33,980 bases of DNA from Flavobacteriaceae bacterium (GCA_024644745.1 JAHEHF010000032.1:1-33980); one strand, 5' to 3'; numbered from the stretch's first letter, positions 1-8,526 are shown. Notes: generated by a model from the sequence alone, not told the origin. A program made the numbers and translations.

Positions 1-419
1 GAAATTGCCTTTCCATCAGCCTTTCCTGCCAATTCCTTTGATGCCATGCCCATGACCTTTCCCATGTCTTTCATCGAACTTGCACCTGTTTGGGCTATAA
101 TGGCTTCAATGGCTGTTTTCAATTCGTCTTCTCCCATCTGATCGGGAAGGAACTGCTCCAATATTTTTGCCTGTGCAATCTCAGGTTCAGCAAGATCTTC
201 TCTGCCCTGCTCCTGAAATATTGCTGCACTGTCTTTTCTTTGTTTCACAAGTTTTTGAACAATCCTTATCTCGTCCGCTTCGGTTAATTCAACATTGCCT
301 CCACTAGTATTTTCCAATAAAAATGCCGACTTCAACGCTCTTAATGCTTCCAAAGCAACTTTGTCTTTAGATTTCATGGCGGCTTTCATCTGATCCATTA
401 CCTGGCTCTGTAAACTCAT
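1..419 (-). CDS. GatB/YqeY domain protein, 3' end outside the window
   Basis: Reading the minus strand from the ATG at 419 gives a protein beginning MSLQSQVMDQMKAAMKSKD, the usual opening of YqeY proteins, with the family's later run ILEQFLPDQMGEDEL and the GKVMGMASKELAGKADGKA segment near the C terminus. About 139 codons are present and roughly ten more are expected beyond position 1. YqeY is a helical domain related to the tail of the GatB amidotransferase subunit; in the family it is thought to touch tRNA, but its cellular role is not settled. A GTG at 440 in the same frame is not a credible start, because it lies inside the promoter box at 440-447. recX lies 58 bases upstream on the same strand. 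Confidence 0.9.
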   Translation of the reverse strand, partial: MSLQSQVMDQMKAAMKSKDKVALEALRALKSAFLLENTSGGNVELTEADEIRIVQKLVKQRKDSAAIFQEQGREDLAEPEIAQAKILEQFLPDQMGEDELKTAIEAIIAQTGASSMKDMGKVMGMASKELAGKADGKAI

Positions 420-439
420 AATTTCATCAATTTGGGCCA

Positions 440-447
440 CAAATATA
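440..447 (-). promoter_or_regulatory. Promoter -7 box of the yqeY-like gene
   Basis: The minus strand reads TATATTTG, a perfect match to the Bacteroidota -7 consensus TAnnTTTG. Transcription would begin near 434, giving a leader of about 15 bases before the ATG at 419. No good -33 TTG/TTTG is visible at the expected distance. Confidence 0.6.
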
Positions 448-477
448 CTAAAAACTATCAGTGTTTTTTCTTTCAGA

Positions 478-966
478 TCACGAATTATTTTCGCGTTCCA
501 GAGACAAAAGTAATTCATAAACCTTGTGGCTCTCATAACCCTTTCTCAACAAAAAATCAGCAACCTTTTTTCGTTTCTTGAAGGTATTGTTTTCCCGAAC
601 ACTTTCAAACCGCTTTCTTCCAATTTCTTGCAGGGTATTTTCATATTCCTCGGGGTCGATCTCGCTTAATGCAGCTGCAATATTGTATGCTGAGACCTCC
701 CGCTGTTTGAGCTCATTTATTATCCTTTTCTTTCCCCATTTTTTGATCTTGAACTTTCCGCGGGCGAAACTTCTGGCAAATCGCTCCTCATTGACGAAAT
801 CGTGCTCCATCAAATGCAACTGAATCACCTCACTGGCCTCCCGGATCATTCCCATTTCACGCAATTTTTGCATTATCTCCTGATGACACCGATCCTGATA
901 AACACAATATTTTTCCAGTTTACGTTTTGCCTCCTCAACGGTATATGTTGACTTTTTTCTTTGCAT
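478..966 (-). CDS. recX: Regulatory protein RecX
   Basis: This 162-residue protein has the RecX pattern of repeated three-helix units: an early YTVEEAKRKLEKYCVYQDRC segment, the signature HDFVNEERFARSFARGK near residues 55-70, then WGKKRIINELKQREV, and a last unit with KVADFLLRKGYESHKVYELL. RecX binds RecA filaments in the cytoplasm and limits their activity during recombination and SOS. Its length is ordinary for the family. The ATG at 966 sits 16 bases from a predicted transcription start. recA is not in the window, so the gene is not in the recA-recX operon found in some bacteria. A divergent gene begins 69 bases away at 1036. Confidence 0.93.
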   Translation of the reverse strand: MQRKKSTYTVEEAKRKLEKYCVYQDRCHQEIMQKLREMGMIREASEVIQLHLMEHDFVNEERFARSFARGKFKIKKWGKKRIINELKQREVSAYNIAAALSEIDPEEYENTLQEIGRKRFESVRENNTFKKRKKVADFLLRKGYESHKVYELLLSLERENNS

Positions 967-987
967 GGGATAAATTCAATGACAGTC

Positions 988-1019
988 CAAATGTACTCGC
1001 AACAAGTAATTTTTCCAAA
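988..1019 (-). promoter_or_regulatory. recX promoter, -33 and -7 boxes
   Basis: On the minus strand TTTG (1019-1016) is followed after 20 bases by TACATTTG (995-988). Both boxes and their spacing fit the Flavobacterium-type consensus (TTG/TTTG, 17-23 bases, TAnnTTTG). The start site would be near 982. Confidence 0.7.
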
Positions 1020-1035
1020 ACTAATCTGTTTTATC

Positions 1036-4000
1036 ATGCTGAAGTACTACCTGAGCCTTTATCTTTTACTCTATCTGATCAACACTTTTTCACAGTCCAC
1101 AATAATTTCCTCTTATGGATTTGAAGAGAATGAAGACAACTGGTCTGATCCGCTGTTTTCAACACCTCCCTGCACCAGCGAAGGCGACACCTGGAATTTT
1201 CATTCCACTCTTGGGAAAATCAACCCAAGTGAAGGTGATTATTTTTGGGGGATTCAGGACCTTAACGGCAACTGTGGTTCATCCGGCTTTGAAACTATTG
1301 AATGGCCAGATATCGACATATCGGGATTCAGAAATGTGGTTCTCTCCTTTGATGTTCAGGTACTGGGATATGACAACGGAGACGACATGAAGTACCAGGT
1401 ATGGTTTGACTCAGAGGCGCAACCTGAGGTTGTTTTTATAGACGGGGCCAATGATCTGAACACGAATGGATGGATGGAAATAAAGATCAGCATACCGAAC
1501 AATACAAAGAGGGTAAAACTGATGATCAGCGTTAAACAAAACGGATCGGATATTGCAGGAATTGACAATATAAGGCTTCAGGGAGACGTGCTTGTTGCCT
1601 GCAGCCAGCTCATGATCTCAGAATATCTTGAGGGCAGATCCAGTTCAAATACAAGAAACAACTATATCGAACTGTACAACCCGACCGGCAATCCTGTCGA
1701 TCTTGGGGCTTATGAACTGTATAAATATACGGGGTCCAATACTGAAGTATCATCGGGACTCTCTCTATCCGGGGTCATACCGGCGTATGGAACCTATCTT
1801 ATTGAAGATGACCAGGAGATTTTGGATGTCCAGGCTGATCTGAGCACGAACAGCGCTGTGATGAACTTCAATGGTGATGACAAAATAGCTCTGGCTCATG
1901 ACAAAAGTATTATCGATATCATCGGAGTGATCGGGGATTCCCTTCCTTTTGCCAGGGACCTGACCCTGAGAAGAAAAAGCAATGTTCAAAATGCAAACAA
2001 TCAATATGACCCCGGGGAATGGGATATTTTTAAACTGGAAGACACCGGCAACCTGAACCGCCATGTTTCCAGATGTGAAGGTGAGATTCCCGAGATCCAT
2101 CTCGAAGCCCGGGGTTACCCTCTTACGGACGGCAGTGAGGAAACCACCTTGCTCAACAATACTTACTTTGGGTCGATCCCCTTCAAGTTAGACAGTTCAA
2201 TCACAAGATCCTATACCATTAAAAACCTTGGCGATCGTGATCTTGACATCATCAGCATCACTTTCTCAGGACCGGATGCAAATGAATTTAAAACAGCTTT
2301 TCGCGGTCCTGCTTTGATTGCCCCTCATGACAGCCTGTCTTTCTCAGTAATCTATAAGCCTTTTGACCAGGGTCTCAGCACGGCCAGGGTTGAGATCACC
2401 AACAGCGATGACTCAGAAAATCCCTTTGATTTCACAATTCACGCAGAGTCAACAGGTCCGACAAAAGATCCTTTGATGATCACCCAGTACTATGAAGGCT
2501 CGGGAAACAACAAATGGATTGAAATTACGAATGTCGGAACGGAGACAATTCAGGAGAACACCTATTATCTGGCCCTGTTCTGGAATGATGATACCCAATC
2601 GCCCATCGGTATCAATCCGAGCCGAAAAAAACTGATTCCACCTCTTGCTCCTGGAGAATCTCTTACGTTCAGTGCCACCTTAAATGTAGATTCACCAGCT
2701 TACGCGCTAAACGGAAAAGAAATCAGGTCAACGGTCTGCAGTTTTACAGGAGATGACATCCTGGTGATATCAACCACGAGTGATACAAGCTGCTGGGAGA
2801 ACCGAACTGATATCATCGGGCATTCGGGCAACTGGGGAACTGACATCAGCATGTTAAGAAAATACGGTTGCCTTGCAGCAGGGCCCAATACCGGATTTGA
2901 TCTCAGTCAATGGCTGGTTCATTCATTCCAGGAAGTGGACCTGGCAACTCCCGGGACAAATCTCAGGCTTGGTGAGTTCTATTCGGGTCCGGCCCATTTT
3001 TTTATGGGATCCTGGCAAAATGGTCTGCCTGATTTGTACAGGGAAGCCCAGATCACAACAGATTACAGTACTGTTTTAAATGGCAATTTTACAGCCTGCG
3101 AACTGCTTGTCGCGAGTGGTGCAAACCTGAAGATATCGGCAGGAAACTACGTCAGGATACAAAATAATCTCAAGGTAAAAGGCGCATTGGAAATATTGCA
3201 TGAAGGGTCGCTCATCATGATCAACGACAGCGGAAGTGTTAGCAACATGGGAACGATCAAGGTACATAAAAAAACAACCGAAATAAAGCCCTATGATTAT
3301 ACATTTTGGTCCAGCCCTGTCAAAACTTCAAGGCTCGAGGAAGTTTTCCCGGATTCGCCGAAAAATTCTTTTTATACGTTTGACACGGAACGCTTTGAAG
3401 ATCTTGATCAGAATGGTACCGATGACAACAATGATGCCTGGGTGCGTGCTTCAGGAGTTATGGACATCGCGAGGGGATATGCCTCCATGGCTCCCGGCGC
3501 ACCTTTTGCAAGACAGCAGGAAGTCGTATTTACAGGTGAGATCAATAATGGATTCATTGAAATTCCCATCGCCTTACAAAACACCGACACGTATCCCCTG
3601 ACCGACTGGAACCTTATTGGGAACCCTTATCCGTCAGCCATAGATGCGGAAGCCTTGTTAAATGATCCAGCAAACGCCTCTCTCCTGACAAGTACCCTCT
3701 ATTTCTGGACGCACAATACCCCTGCTGAAGCAACCGGAAAAGGTACCATGATTTATACCACAGACGACTATGCCATGTACACATTGGGCACAGGAGGCAT
3801 TAAAGCCAATTCAGAAGGAGAGCGTCCCACAAAATTCATCGCCAGCGGACAGGGCTTTTTCGTCGAAGCACAGCGCGAAGGTACGTTGCTTTTTAAAAAC
3901 GCTTTCAGAAGCCTGGCAGGCAATGACAATTTCTTTAAAGAAAGACCATGGAAAGAAAACAAGGAAGCAGACAGGATATGGGTCAACCTGTCTAACCAGC

Positions 4001-4647
4001 TCGGAGTTTTCAGCCAGATTCTCATTGGATTCATGAAGGGTGCAAGCCATGATTATGACCCCCATTATGATGGCCTTCGCCTAAGCGCAAACAGATCCGC
4101 AAGCCTGTATATGAATTTAGACGAGCTGCGACTTGCCATTCAGGGAATTCCTGATTTTAAAGGGGATGAGGTGATTCCCCTGGGTATTGACAATCATATT
4201 GAAGAACCTGTTAGTTTAAAAATAGAAATCGATCAGGCTCTGGGAAAATTGCGGCATAGACATGTTTATCTTCATGATAAGGAACTTAATGTGATGCACA
4301 ACCTTAAAAAACAAGCCTATTCATTTCAGTTGAAAGGAGCTGGTGTATATAGAGACAGGTTTGAACTGAGGTTTTTTGAAAGCATGCCAGTCCCCAAGAC
4401 GGACCCCGATGCATTATCGCGTATCATCTGGTATACTGAGAACAATTATTTGCATATAAGAACAAATAACAATGAGAAGATGACCAATTTGAAGATCTAT
4501 GACCTCAACGGACGCATCATCAGAAATATCGATATCAATGATGCTTTGGTTCAGTTGAAATGGGAAGGAATGCCTTCAAGAGTCATGTTTATTTTACGTG
4601 TAAAACTGGAAAATTCGCGAATTCTTACAACAAGAATATTGCCCTGA
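1036..4647 (+). CDS. Large secreted protein with two lamin-tail-like domains and a T9SS C-terminal sorting domain
   Basis: From the ATG at 1036 the product is 1203 residues and starts with a signal peptide (MLKYYLSLYLLLYLINTFSQ). An in-frame ATG at 961 would put 25 residues ahead of the signal and is less likely. Visible order: a jelly-roll-like region (about 20-185), a lamin-tail-like domain (about 189-335, opening LMISEYLEG and including NYIELYNPTG), an anchor-D/Ig-like domain (about 380-472), a second lamin-tail-like region (about 480-645, LMITQYYEGSGNNKWIEI), a short beta-repeat stretch (668-742), a WNLIGNPYPSAID segment common in large T9SS proteins, and a C-terminal domain (about 1130-1203) with NLKIYDLNGRIIRNI that matches type A T9SS sorting domains. 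It is probably exported through the outer membrane and anchored or released. Its substrate is unknown. Confidence 0.82.
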   Translation: MLKYYLSLYLLLYLINTFSQSTIISSYGFEENEDNWSDPLFSTPPCTSEGDTWNFHSTLGKINPSEGDYFWGIQDLNGNCGSSGFETIEWPDIDISGFRNVVLSFDVQVLGYDNGDDMKYQVWFDSEAQPEVVFIDGANDLNTNGWMEIKISIPNNTKRVKLMISVKQNGSDIAGIDNIRLQGDVLVACSQLMISEYLEGRSSSNTRNNYIELYNPTGNPVDLGAYELYKYTGSNTEVSSGLSLSGVIPAYGTYLIEDDQEILDVQADLSTNSAVMNFNGDDKIALAHDKSIIDIIGVIGDSLPFARDLTLRRKSNVQNANNQYDPGEWDIFKLEDTGNLNRHVSRCEGEIPEIHLEARGYPLTDGSEETTLLNNTYFGSIPFKLDSSITRSYTIKNLGDRDLDIISITFSGPDANEFKTAFRGPALIAPHDSLSFSVIYKPFDQGLSTARVEITNSDDSENPFDFTIHAESTGPTKDPLMITQYYEGSGNNKWIEITNVGTETIQENTYYLALFWNDDTQSPIGINPSRKKLIPPLAPGESLTFSATLNVDSPAYALNGKEIRSTVCSFTGDDILVISTTSDTSCWENRTDIIGHSGNWGTDISMLRKYGCLAAGPNTGFDLSQWLVHSFQEVDLATPGTNLRLGEFYSGPAHFFMGSWQNGLPDLYREAQITTDYSTVLNGNFTACELLVASGANLKISAGNYVRIQNNLKVKGALEILHEGSLIMINDSGSVSNMGTIKVHKKTTEIKPYDYTFWSSPVKTSRLEEVFPDSPKNSFYTFDTERFEDLDQNGTDDNNDAWVRASGVMDIARGYASMAPGAPFARQQEVVFTGEINNGFIEIPIALQNTDTYPLTDWNLIGNPYPSAIDAEALLNDPANASLLTSTLYFWTHNTPAEATGKGTMIYTTDDYAMYTLGTGGIKANSEGERPTKFIASGQGFFVEAQREGTLLFKNAFRSLAGNDNFFKERPWKENKEADRIWVNLSNQLGVFSQILIGFMKGASHDYDPHYDGLRLSANRSASLYMNLDELRLAIQGIPDFKGDEVIPLGIDNHIEEPVSLKIEIDQALGKLRHRHVYLHDKELNVMHNLKKQAYSFQLKGAGVYRDRFELRFFESMPVPKTDPDALSRIIWYTENNYLHIRTNNNEKMTNLKIYDLNGRIIRNIDINDALVQLKWEGMPSRVMFILRVKLENSRILTTRILP

Positions 4648-4656
4648 ATCAAAAAA

Positions 4657-4680
4657 AAAGCCCCGCTTTTGCGGGGCTTT
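4657..4680. terminator. Bidirectional intrinsic terminator
   Basis: A perfect 10-bp stem (AAAGCCCCGC / GCGGGGCTTT) with a TTTT loop. It has an A-run on the left and T's on the right and lies between two converging genes that end at 4647 and 4692, so it can serve both. Confidence 0.92.
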
Positions 4681-4691
4681 GTGATATATAA

Positions 4692-6248
4692 TTACCTTAT
4701 TAACTTATCGTTACTATCGTAAAACTCATATTTTAAATATGGAAAAGCATCTCTAGGGACAACTTTGATCCATTTTTTATACTTGAGAAACCATTTCAAC
4801 TGAATCGATTTTAATCCGTGGGAAAGATAGGAAGCTACGAATGAATGCACATGAAGTGCAATTCCTTTTTTATTTTCTTCCATAATCTTCATTAACTGGG
4901 CTTCAATTCTATCAATTAAAACAATGGGTGCTTCAACTTCACCATTCCTGTTGGGGTTTTCCTCATTGGTCTTGATATTTCTTTCGGGTCTCACTCTTTG
5001 GCGGGTAATCTGCACAAGGCCAAATTTACTTGGCGGTAAAACTTTGTGTTTCGTGCGTGAATCCTTCATTGCATCTCTTAAATGGTCATAGAGTTTTTTA
5101 CGGTGGTCTGCAATATGCATGTCGATAAAATCAATTACTATGATTCCTCCCATATCACGGAGCTGCAATTGTCTTGCTATTTCAGTGGCAGCTATCAAAT
5201 TGACCTCAAGGGCCGTGTCTGCCTGTGAATTTGCTTTATTGGAACGATTACCTGAATTTACGTCTATTACATGAAGTGCTTCTGTGTGCTCGATAACAAG
5301 ATAAGCACCTTTTCGCATGGAAACAGTTCGACCAAAGGCCGATTTGATCTGCTTTTCAATACCATAATGATCAAAAATCGGAATTCTTGATTTGTAATGC
5401 TTTGCTATTGCTGTCTTCTCAGGAGCGATTCTTTCTAAATAATCGACTATTTCCTGTTGTAAGGATAAATCGTCTGTAATGATCTTTGTGAAAGACTCAT
5501 TAAAAACATCCCGTAAAATTGAGGAAGCTCTGTTCAATTCTGACAAAACCTTCTGAGGCGCGTTTGCTCTTGGAATCTGTTTGCACATATTCACCCATCT
5601 CTGGAGTGAATTCTGCAGATCTCTGTCAAGCTCTGCCACTTTTATATCCTGAGCCACTGTGCGTAAAATGACGCCAAATCCTTTTGGCTTAATGCTTTTT
5701 GCCAATCTTTTCAAACGCTCTTTTTCCTTATTGTTCGTGATCTTCTGCGATACAGAAACCCGATCAGAAAAAGGCACTAAAACCATATACCTTCCTGCAA
5801 TAGACAATTCAGAACTGATACGCGGTCCTTTTGTGGAAATTGGTTCTTTAACTACCTGAACCAGCATATTCTGACCTGCCTTTATGGCATCATCAATTTT
5901 ACCATTCTTATCAATATCCTTTTCGAAACGAAAATTCTTTAAGGTGAAATCCTTTCTTTTACCTGTACTTACCTGTTGTGTGAATTTTTTTAAAGATGAT
6001 AATTGTGGACCCAAATCATGATAATGTAAAAAAGCATCTTTGTCACTTCCTACATTTACAAAAGCTGCATTCAGTCCGGATAATGTTTTTTTGACTTTAG
6101 CTAAAAAAATATCTCCTACAGAGAAATTATTATCTAAAGTTTCATTGTGTAACTCAACAAGTTTTCCATCCTTTAATAAGGCAAAATCTATATCAGAGGA
6201 ACTCGATCTTATTATTAATTCTGTTTTCACTCTGTTATATTTTTGCAT
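4692..6248 (-). CDS. rng: Ribonuclease E/G family endoribonuclease
   Basis: The 518-residue product has the RNase G layout: an N-terminal RNase H-like piece with an inserted S1 RNA-binding domain (about residues 35-130, GDIFLAKVKKTLSGLNAAFVNVG), followed by the catalytic domain. The metal-binding aspartates appear in VIDVNSGN (about D329) and VIDFIDM (about D373), 44 residues apart as in the E. coli enzymes. The enzyme cuts single-stranded RNA and matures rRNA and mRNA ends. The cysteine zinc-link motif of proteobacterial RNase E/G is absent; the only cysteine is near residue 220. A GTG six codons inside (6230) would give MKTELIIRSSS, which fits homologues as well as the ATG at 6248. It is separated from HU by a terminator and so is probably transcribed alone. 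Confidence 0.92.
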   Translation of the reverse strand: MQKYNRVKTELIIRSSSSDIDFALLKDGKLVELHNETLDNNFSVGDIFLAKVKKTLSGLNAAFVNVGSDKDAFLHYHDLGPQLSSLKKFTQQVSTGKRKDFTLKNFRFEKDIDKNGKIDDAIKAGQNMLVQVVKEPISTKGPRISSELSIAGRYMVLVPFSDRVSVSQKITNNKEKERLKRLAKSIKPKGFGVILRTVAQDIKVAELDRDLQNSLQRWVNMCKQIPRANAPQKVLSELNRASSILRDVFNESFTKIITDDLSLQQEIVDYLERIAPEKTAIAKHYKSRIPIFDHYGIEKQIKSAFGRTVSMRKGAYLVIEHTEALHVIDVNSGNRSNKANSQADTALEVNLIAATEIARQLQLRDMGGIIVIDFIDMHIADHRKKLYDHLRDAMKDSRTKHKVLPPSKFGLVQITRQRVRPERNIKTNEENPNRNGEVEAPIVLIDRIEAQLMKIMEENKKGIALHVHSFVASYLSHGLKSIQLKWFLKYKKWIKVVPRDAFPYLKYEFYDSNDKLIR

Positions 6249-6380
6249 CTATTCTGTATTGATCAATTGAATCAATTATCAGAACAGATTGATTAATAAA
6301 TGTGTTTGGTTATTCTTGATAACCTTCATATTTGCCTAAACAAATTTTATGTCAATGAACTTACTAAACTGAAAATTTAA

Positions 6381-6410
6381 AACAAATAGGTGATTGCTCA
6401 CCTATTTGTT
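6381..6410 (-). terminator. Terminator overlapping the stop codon of the 30-residue gene
   Basis: A perfect 13-bp stem (6381-6393 with 6398-6410) and a 4-base loop, followed on the minus strand by TTTTAAATTTTC. The stop codon TAA at 6411-6409 shares its last bases with the stem. It ends the HU operon 130 bases before rng begins. Confidence 0.85.
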
Positions 6411-6501
6411 ATTTTTTCTTTTTATGTCTGTTTTGTCTGCTTCTCTTTTTTCGCTTATGCGTAGAGATTTTGCTACGTTTTCTTTTTTTACCACTTGGCA
6501 T
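6409..6501 (-). CDS. 30-residue basic protein, AURKAIP1/COX24 domain type, probable ribosomal protein
   Basis: The minus-strand ATG at 6501 opens a 30-codon frame ending in TAA. The protein starts MPSGKKRKRSK, has STHKRKKRSRQ in the middle and ends NRHKKKK; 19 of its 30 residues are Lys, Arg or His. This pattern is a conserved tiny protein of Bacteroidota that databases label AURKAIP1/COX24 domain-containing. The domain belongs to the mitochondrial small-subunit protein mS38, so a role as a small ribosomal protein buried in rRNA is the likely reading; that is inference from family and composition. It follows HU by 25 bases on the same strand and ends inside a strong terminator stem. It is easily missed because of its size. 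Confidence 0.85.
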   Translation of the reverse strand: MPSGKKRKRSKISTHKRKKRSRQNRHKKKK

Positions 6502-6526
6502 AATAAACTGAATTAAAAGATTTTTA

Positions 6527-6817
6527 TTATTTTACTGCAACATTTTTTTTCACACTCTCAACAAAAACTTTTGCCGGTTTGAAAGATGGAATATTGTGTG
6601 CAGGTATTTTAATTGTCGTATTCTTTGAAATATTTCTTCCAGTTTTCTCAGCCCTTTCTTTTACGATGAAGCTTCCAAATCCTCTTAAGTAAACATTATT
6701 TCCTTGATTCAATGAATCTTTCACCTCGACCATAAAATCCTCTACTACTCTTAAAACATCAGCTTTTTCAATACCAGATTTTTCTGAAATGTTAGCTACG
6801 ATCTCTGCTTTTGTCAT
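6527..6817 (-). CDS. HU family DNA-binding protein
   Basis: The 96-residue product matches HU/IHF throughout: helical dimerisation half (MTKAEIVANISEKSGIEKAD), the GFGSF signature near residues 47-51, and the beta-arm region with RNISKNTTIKIPAHNIPSFKPAK, which carries the conserved proline at the arm tip. HU dimers bend and compact DNA in the nucleoid. The N-terminal sequence is closer to HU than to IHF, and no partner subunit is visible. A perfect -7 box (6860-6867) lies upstream and the gene for the 30-residue basic protein follows after 25 bases, so the two are probably cotranscribed. Confidence 0.95.
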   Translation of the reverse strand: MTKAEIVANISEKSGIEKADVLRVVEDFMVEVKDSLNQGNNVYLRGFGSFIVKERAEKTGRNISKNTTIKIPAHNIPSFKPAKVFVESVKKNVAVK

Positions 6818-6859
6818 TTTAAATTATTTATACGTTATTTAATTGCTTATTTGAGTCGG

Positions 6860-6867
6860 CAAATATA
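6860..6867 (-). promoter_or_regulatory. Promoter -7 box for HU
   Basis: The minus strand reads TATATTTG. The predicted start near 6854 gives a 37-base leader before the ATG at 6817. The region 6868-6938 is shared with the divergent mutY promoter. Confidence 0.65.
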
Positions 6868-6926
6868 ACACAATAAATCAATTTCAGAAAGCTAAATGAT
6901 TAAAATTTAATTAGATAAAAAAATTG

Positions 6927-6934
6927 TACTATTG
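6927..6934 (+). promoter_or_regulatory. Possible mutY -7 box implying a leaderless transcript
   Basis: TACTATTG differs from TAnnTTTG at one base and ends 4 bases before the mutY ATG at 6939. If it is used, transcription starts at or next to the start codon. Confidence 0.35.
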
Positions 6935-6938
6935 CAAA

Positions 6939-7991
6939 ATGAGCGATATTCTCAATTTTTCTAACACATTAAAAATGTGGTATTTAATGAATAAACGGGA
7001 TTTGCCCTGGAGAAAATCCAAAGATCCTTATTTGATATGGTTGTCCGAAATAATTATGCAACAGACCAGGATAGCTCAGGGGACCTCATATTTTGAAAAA
7101 TTTTCTGAAGAATACCAAGATGTTTTTGCCCTCGCCAGGGCTGATGAAAAACAGGTTTTAAATCATTGGCAGGGTCTGGGCTATTATTCAAGAGCCCGAA
7201 ATCTGCTCTATACTGCCAGGCTCATTGTGGATCATCACGACGGTAAATTTCCTGATCAGTACAAAGAACTGATCAAATTAAAAGGTATAGGAGATTATAC
7301 AGCCTCAGCCATCGCATCCATTGCTTTTGATCAACCCCATGCCACAGTAGATGGAAATGTTTACCGTGTGCTTTCCAGATTTTTTGGCTTGTCTACACCT
7401 ATTAATAATTCAAAAGGACCCAAAGAGTTCAAAGCACTTGCCCAGCAATTAATAGACAAGGAAGATCCGGGAACCCACAACCAGGCCTTGATGGAATTTG
7501 GCGCTTTGGTATGTGTCCCTAAAAACCCCGATTGCAACACCTGCGTATTGAATGAATCCTGCTACGCCTTGCAGCATAAAAGGGTCAACCAACTTCCGGT
7601 CAAGCTCAAGAAATTGAAAATAAAAAAACGCAATTTTAATTTCATTGTCCTGAATGTAAAAGGCGAATCCACTTTCATCCGTCAAAGAAAAAACAAAGAT
7701 ATCTGGCAGCACTTGTATGAATTTCCACTTTATGAGACCAGCCAGACGCTAACGGATGATGTAGCAATTAAAAATATGGCTGCAAAAGAATTTGACCTTC
7801 AGGGTTCTTACAGCATCAAAAAAATGAATCATGATCCGGTGGTTCATAAATTAACACATCAAACGCTATACACATCTTTCTGGATCATTGAAACGGATGA
7901 AAATCTTCCAAATACAGTACCTTGGACGGATCTTGACCGATATGCGATGCCGGTATTGTTGCAGAATTTTGTTGATAAATACCGAGGTTGA
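6939..7991 (+). CDS. mutY: A/G-specific adenine glycosylase MutY
   Basis: MutY removes adenine opposite 8-oxoguanine in base excision repair. From the ATG at 6939 the numbering matches the E. coli enzyme exactly: catalytic Glu37 in SEIIMQQT, Asp138 in ATVDGNV, and iron-sulfur ligands Cys192, Cys199, Cys202 and Cys208 with spacing C-x6-C-x2-C-x5-C. The helix-hairpin-helix is LKGIGDYTASAIA. The C-terminal part (after about 230) is the NUDIX-like 8-oxoG recognition domain with VVHKLTHQTLY. A TTG five codons upstream is in frame but would break this register, so the ATG is preferred. The product is 350 residues. It lies divergent from HU and before ssb, the order common in flavobacteria. Confidence 0.96.
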   Translation: MSDILNFSNTLKMWYLMNKRDLPWRKSKDPYLIWLSEIIMQQTRIAQGTSYFEKFSEEYQDVFALARADEKQVLNHWQGLGYYSRARNLLYTARLIVDHHDGKFPDQYKELIKLKGIGDYTASAIASIAFDQPHATVDGNVYRVLSRFFGLSTPINNSKGPKEFKALAQQLIDKEDPGTHNQALMEFGALVCVPKNPDCNTCVLNESCYALQHKRVNQLPVKLKKLKIKKRNFNFIVLNVKGESTFIRQRKNKDIWQHLYEFPLYETSQTLTDDVAIKNMAAKEFDLQGSYSIKKMNHDPVVHKLTHQTLYTSFWIIETDENLPNTVPWTDLDRYAMPVLLQNFVDKYRG

Positions 7992-8030
7992 AAATAAGCC
8001 AAGCGCTTTAAATTTTACTATAAATTGTAC

Positions 8031-8038
8031 TATCTTTG
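8031..8038 (+). promoter_or_regulatory. Promoter -7 box for ssb
   Basis: TATCTTTG is a perfect TAnnTTTG match 17 bases before the ssb ATG. It shows that ssb-gldE-gldD can be transcribed separately from mutY. The -33 region is only T-rich. Confidence 0.65.
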
Positions 8039-8055
8039 AATATTAATTCACAATT

Positions 8056-8493
8056 ATGGCAAATTCATTAAATAAAGTAATGTTGATCGGGCACCTGGGA
8101 GATGAAGTTAAGATGCACTACTTTGAAGGAGGTAATTGCATTGGAAGATTTCCCGTTGCCACGAATGAAACATTTACCAACAAGCAGACCGGAGAAAAAG
8201 TGACCACCACTGAATGGCACAATGTCGTGGTCAGAAATAAATTGGCGGAAATCTGTGAAAAATTTCTGAGCAAAGGAGATCGTGTTTTTATCGAAGGAAG
8301 GATTAAAACAAGACAATGGGAGCAGGAAGGTGTAAAGCGGTATACCACAGAAATTCATGCCCTTGACATGACTTTTTTGAATACAAAAAAAGACTTGAAC
8401 AACCCTGAAACACCCCAAACCAAGGAAAATGTTCACAGTAAAAAGGCCGATGAAACCCTTTCGGGCGATCCCACAGACGATCTTCCCTTTTAG
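8056..8493 (+). CDS. ssb: Single-stranded DNA-binding protein
   Basis: The 145-residue product has the SSB oligonucleotide-binding fold (residues 1 to about 110): LNKVMLIGHLGDEVKMH at the start, TTTEWHNVVVRNKLAEICEKFLSKGD and GDRVFIEGRIKTRQWEQEG. It ends with an acidic tail finishing DDLPF, the tip that recruits repair and replication partners. It coats single-stranded DNA as a tetramer. The ATG at 8056 lies 18 bases after the -7 box. gldE follows after 33 bases, so this housekeeping gene leads a transcript that includes gliding genes. Confidence 0.96.
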   Translation: MANSLNKVMLIGHLGDEVKMHYFEGGNCIGRFPVATNETFTNKQTGEKVTTTEWHNVVVRNKLAEICEKFLSKGDRVFIEGRIKTRQWEQEGVKRYTTEIHALDMTFLNTKKDLNNPETPQTKENVHSKKADETLSGDPTDDLPF

Positions 8494-8526
8494 TTTCATT
8501 GAAATTATGAATTAAAAAATTATTCC

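Noticed and set aside
961-1035. Longer start for the T9SS protein at 961
   Set aside because: It would bury the signal peptide behind 25 residues; the ATG at 1036 directly precedes the hydrophobic signal.
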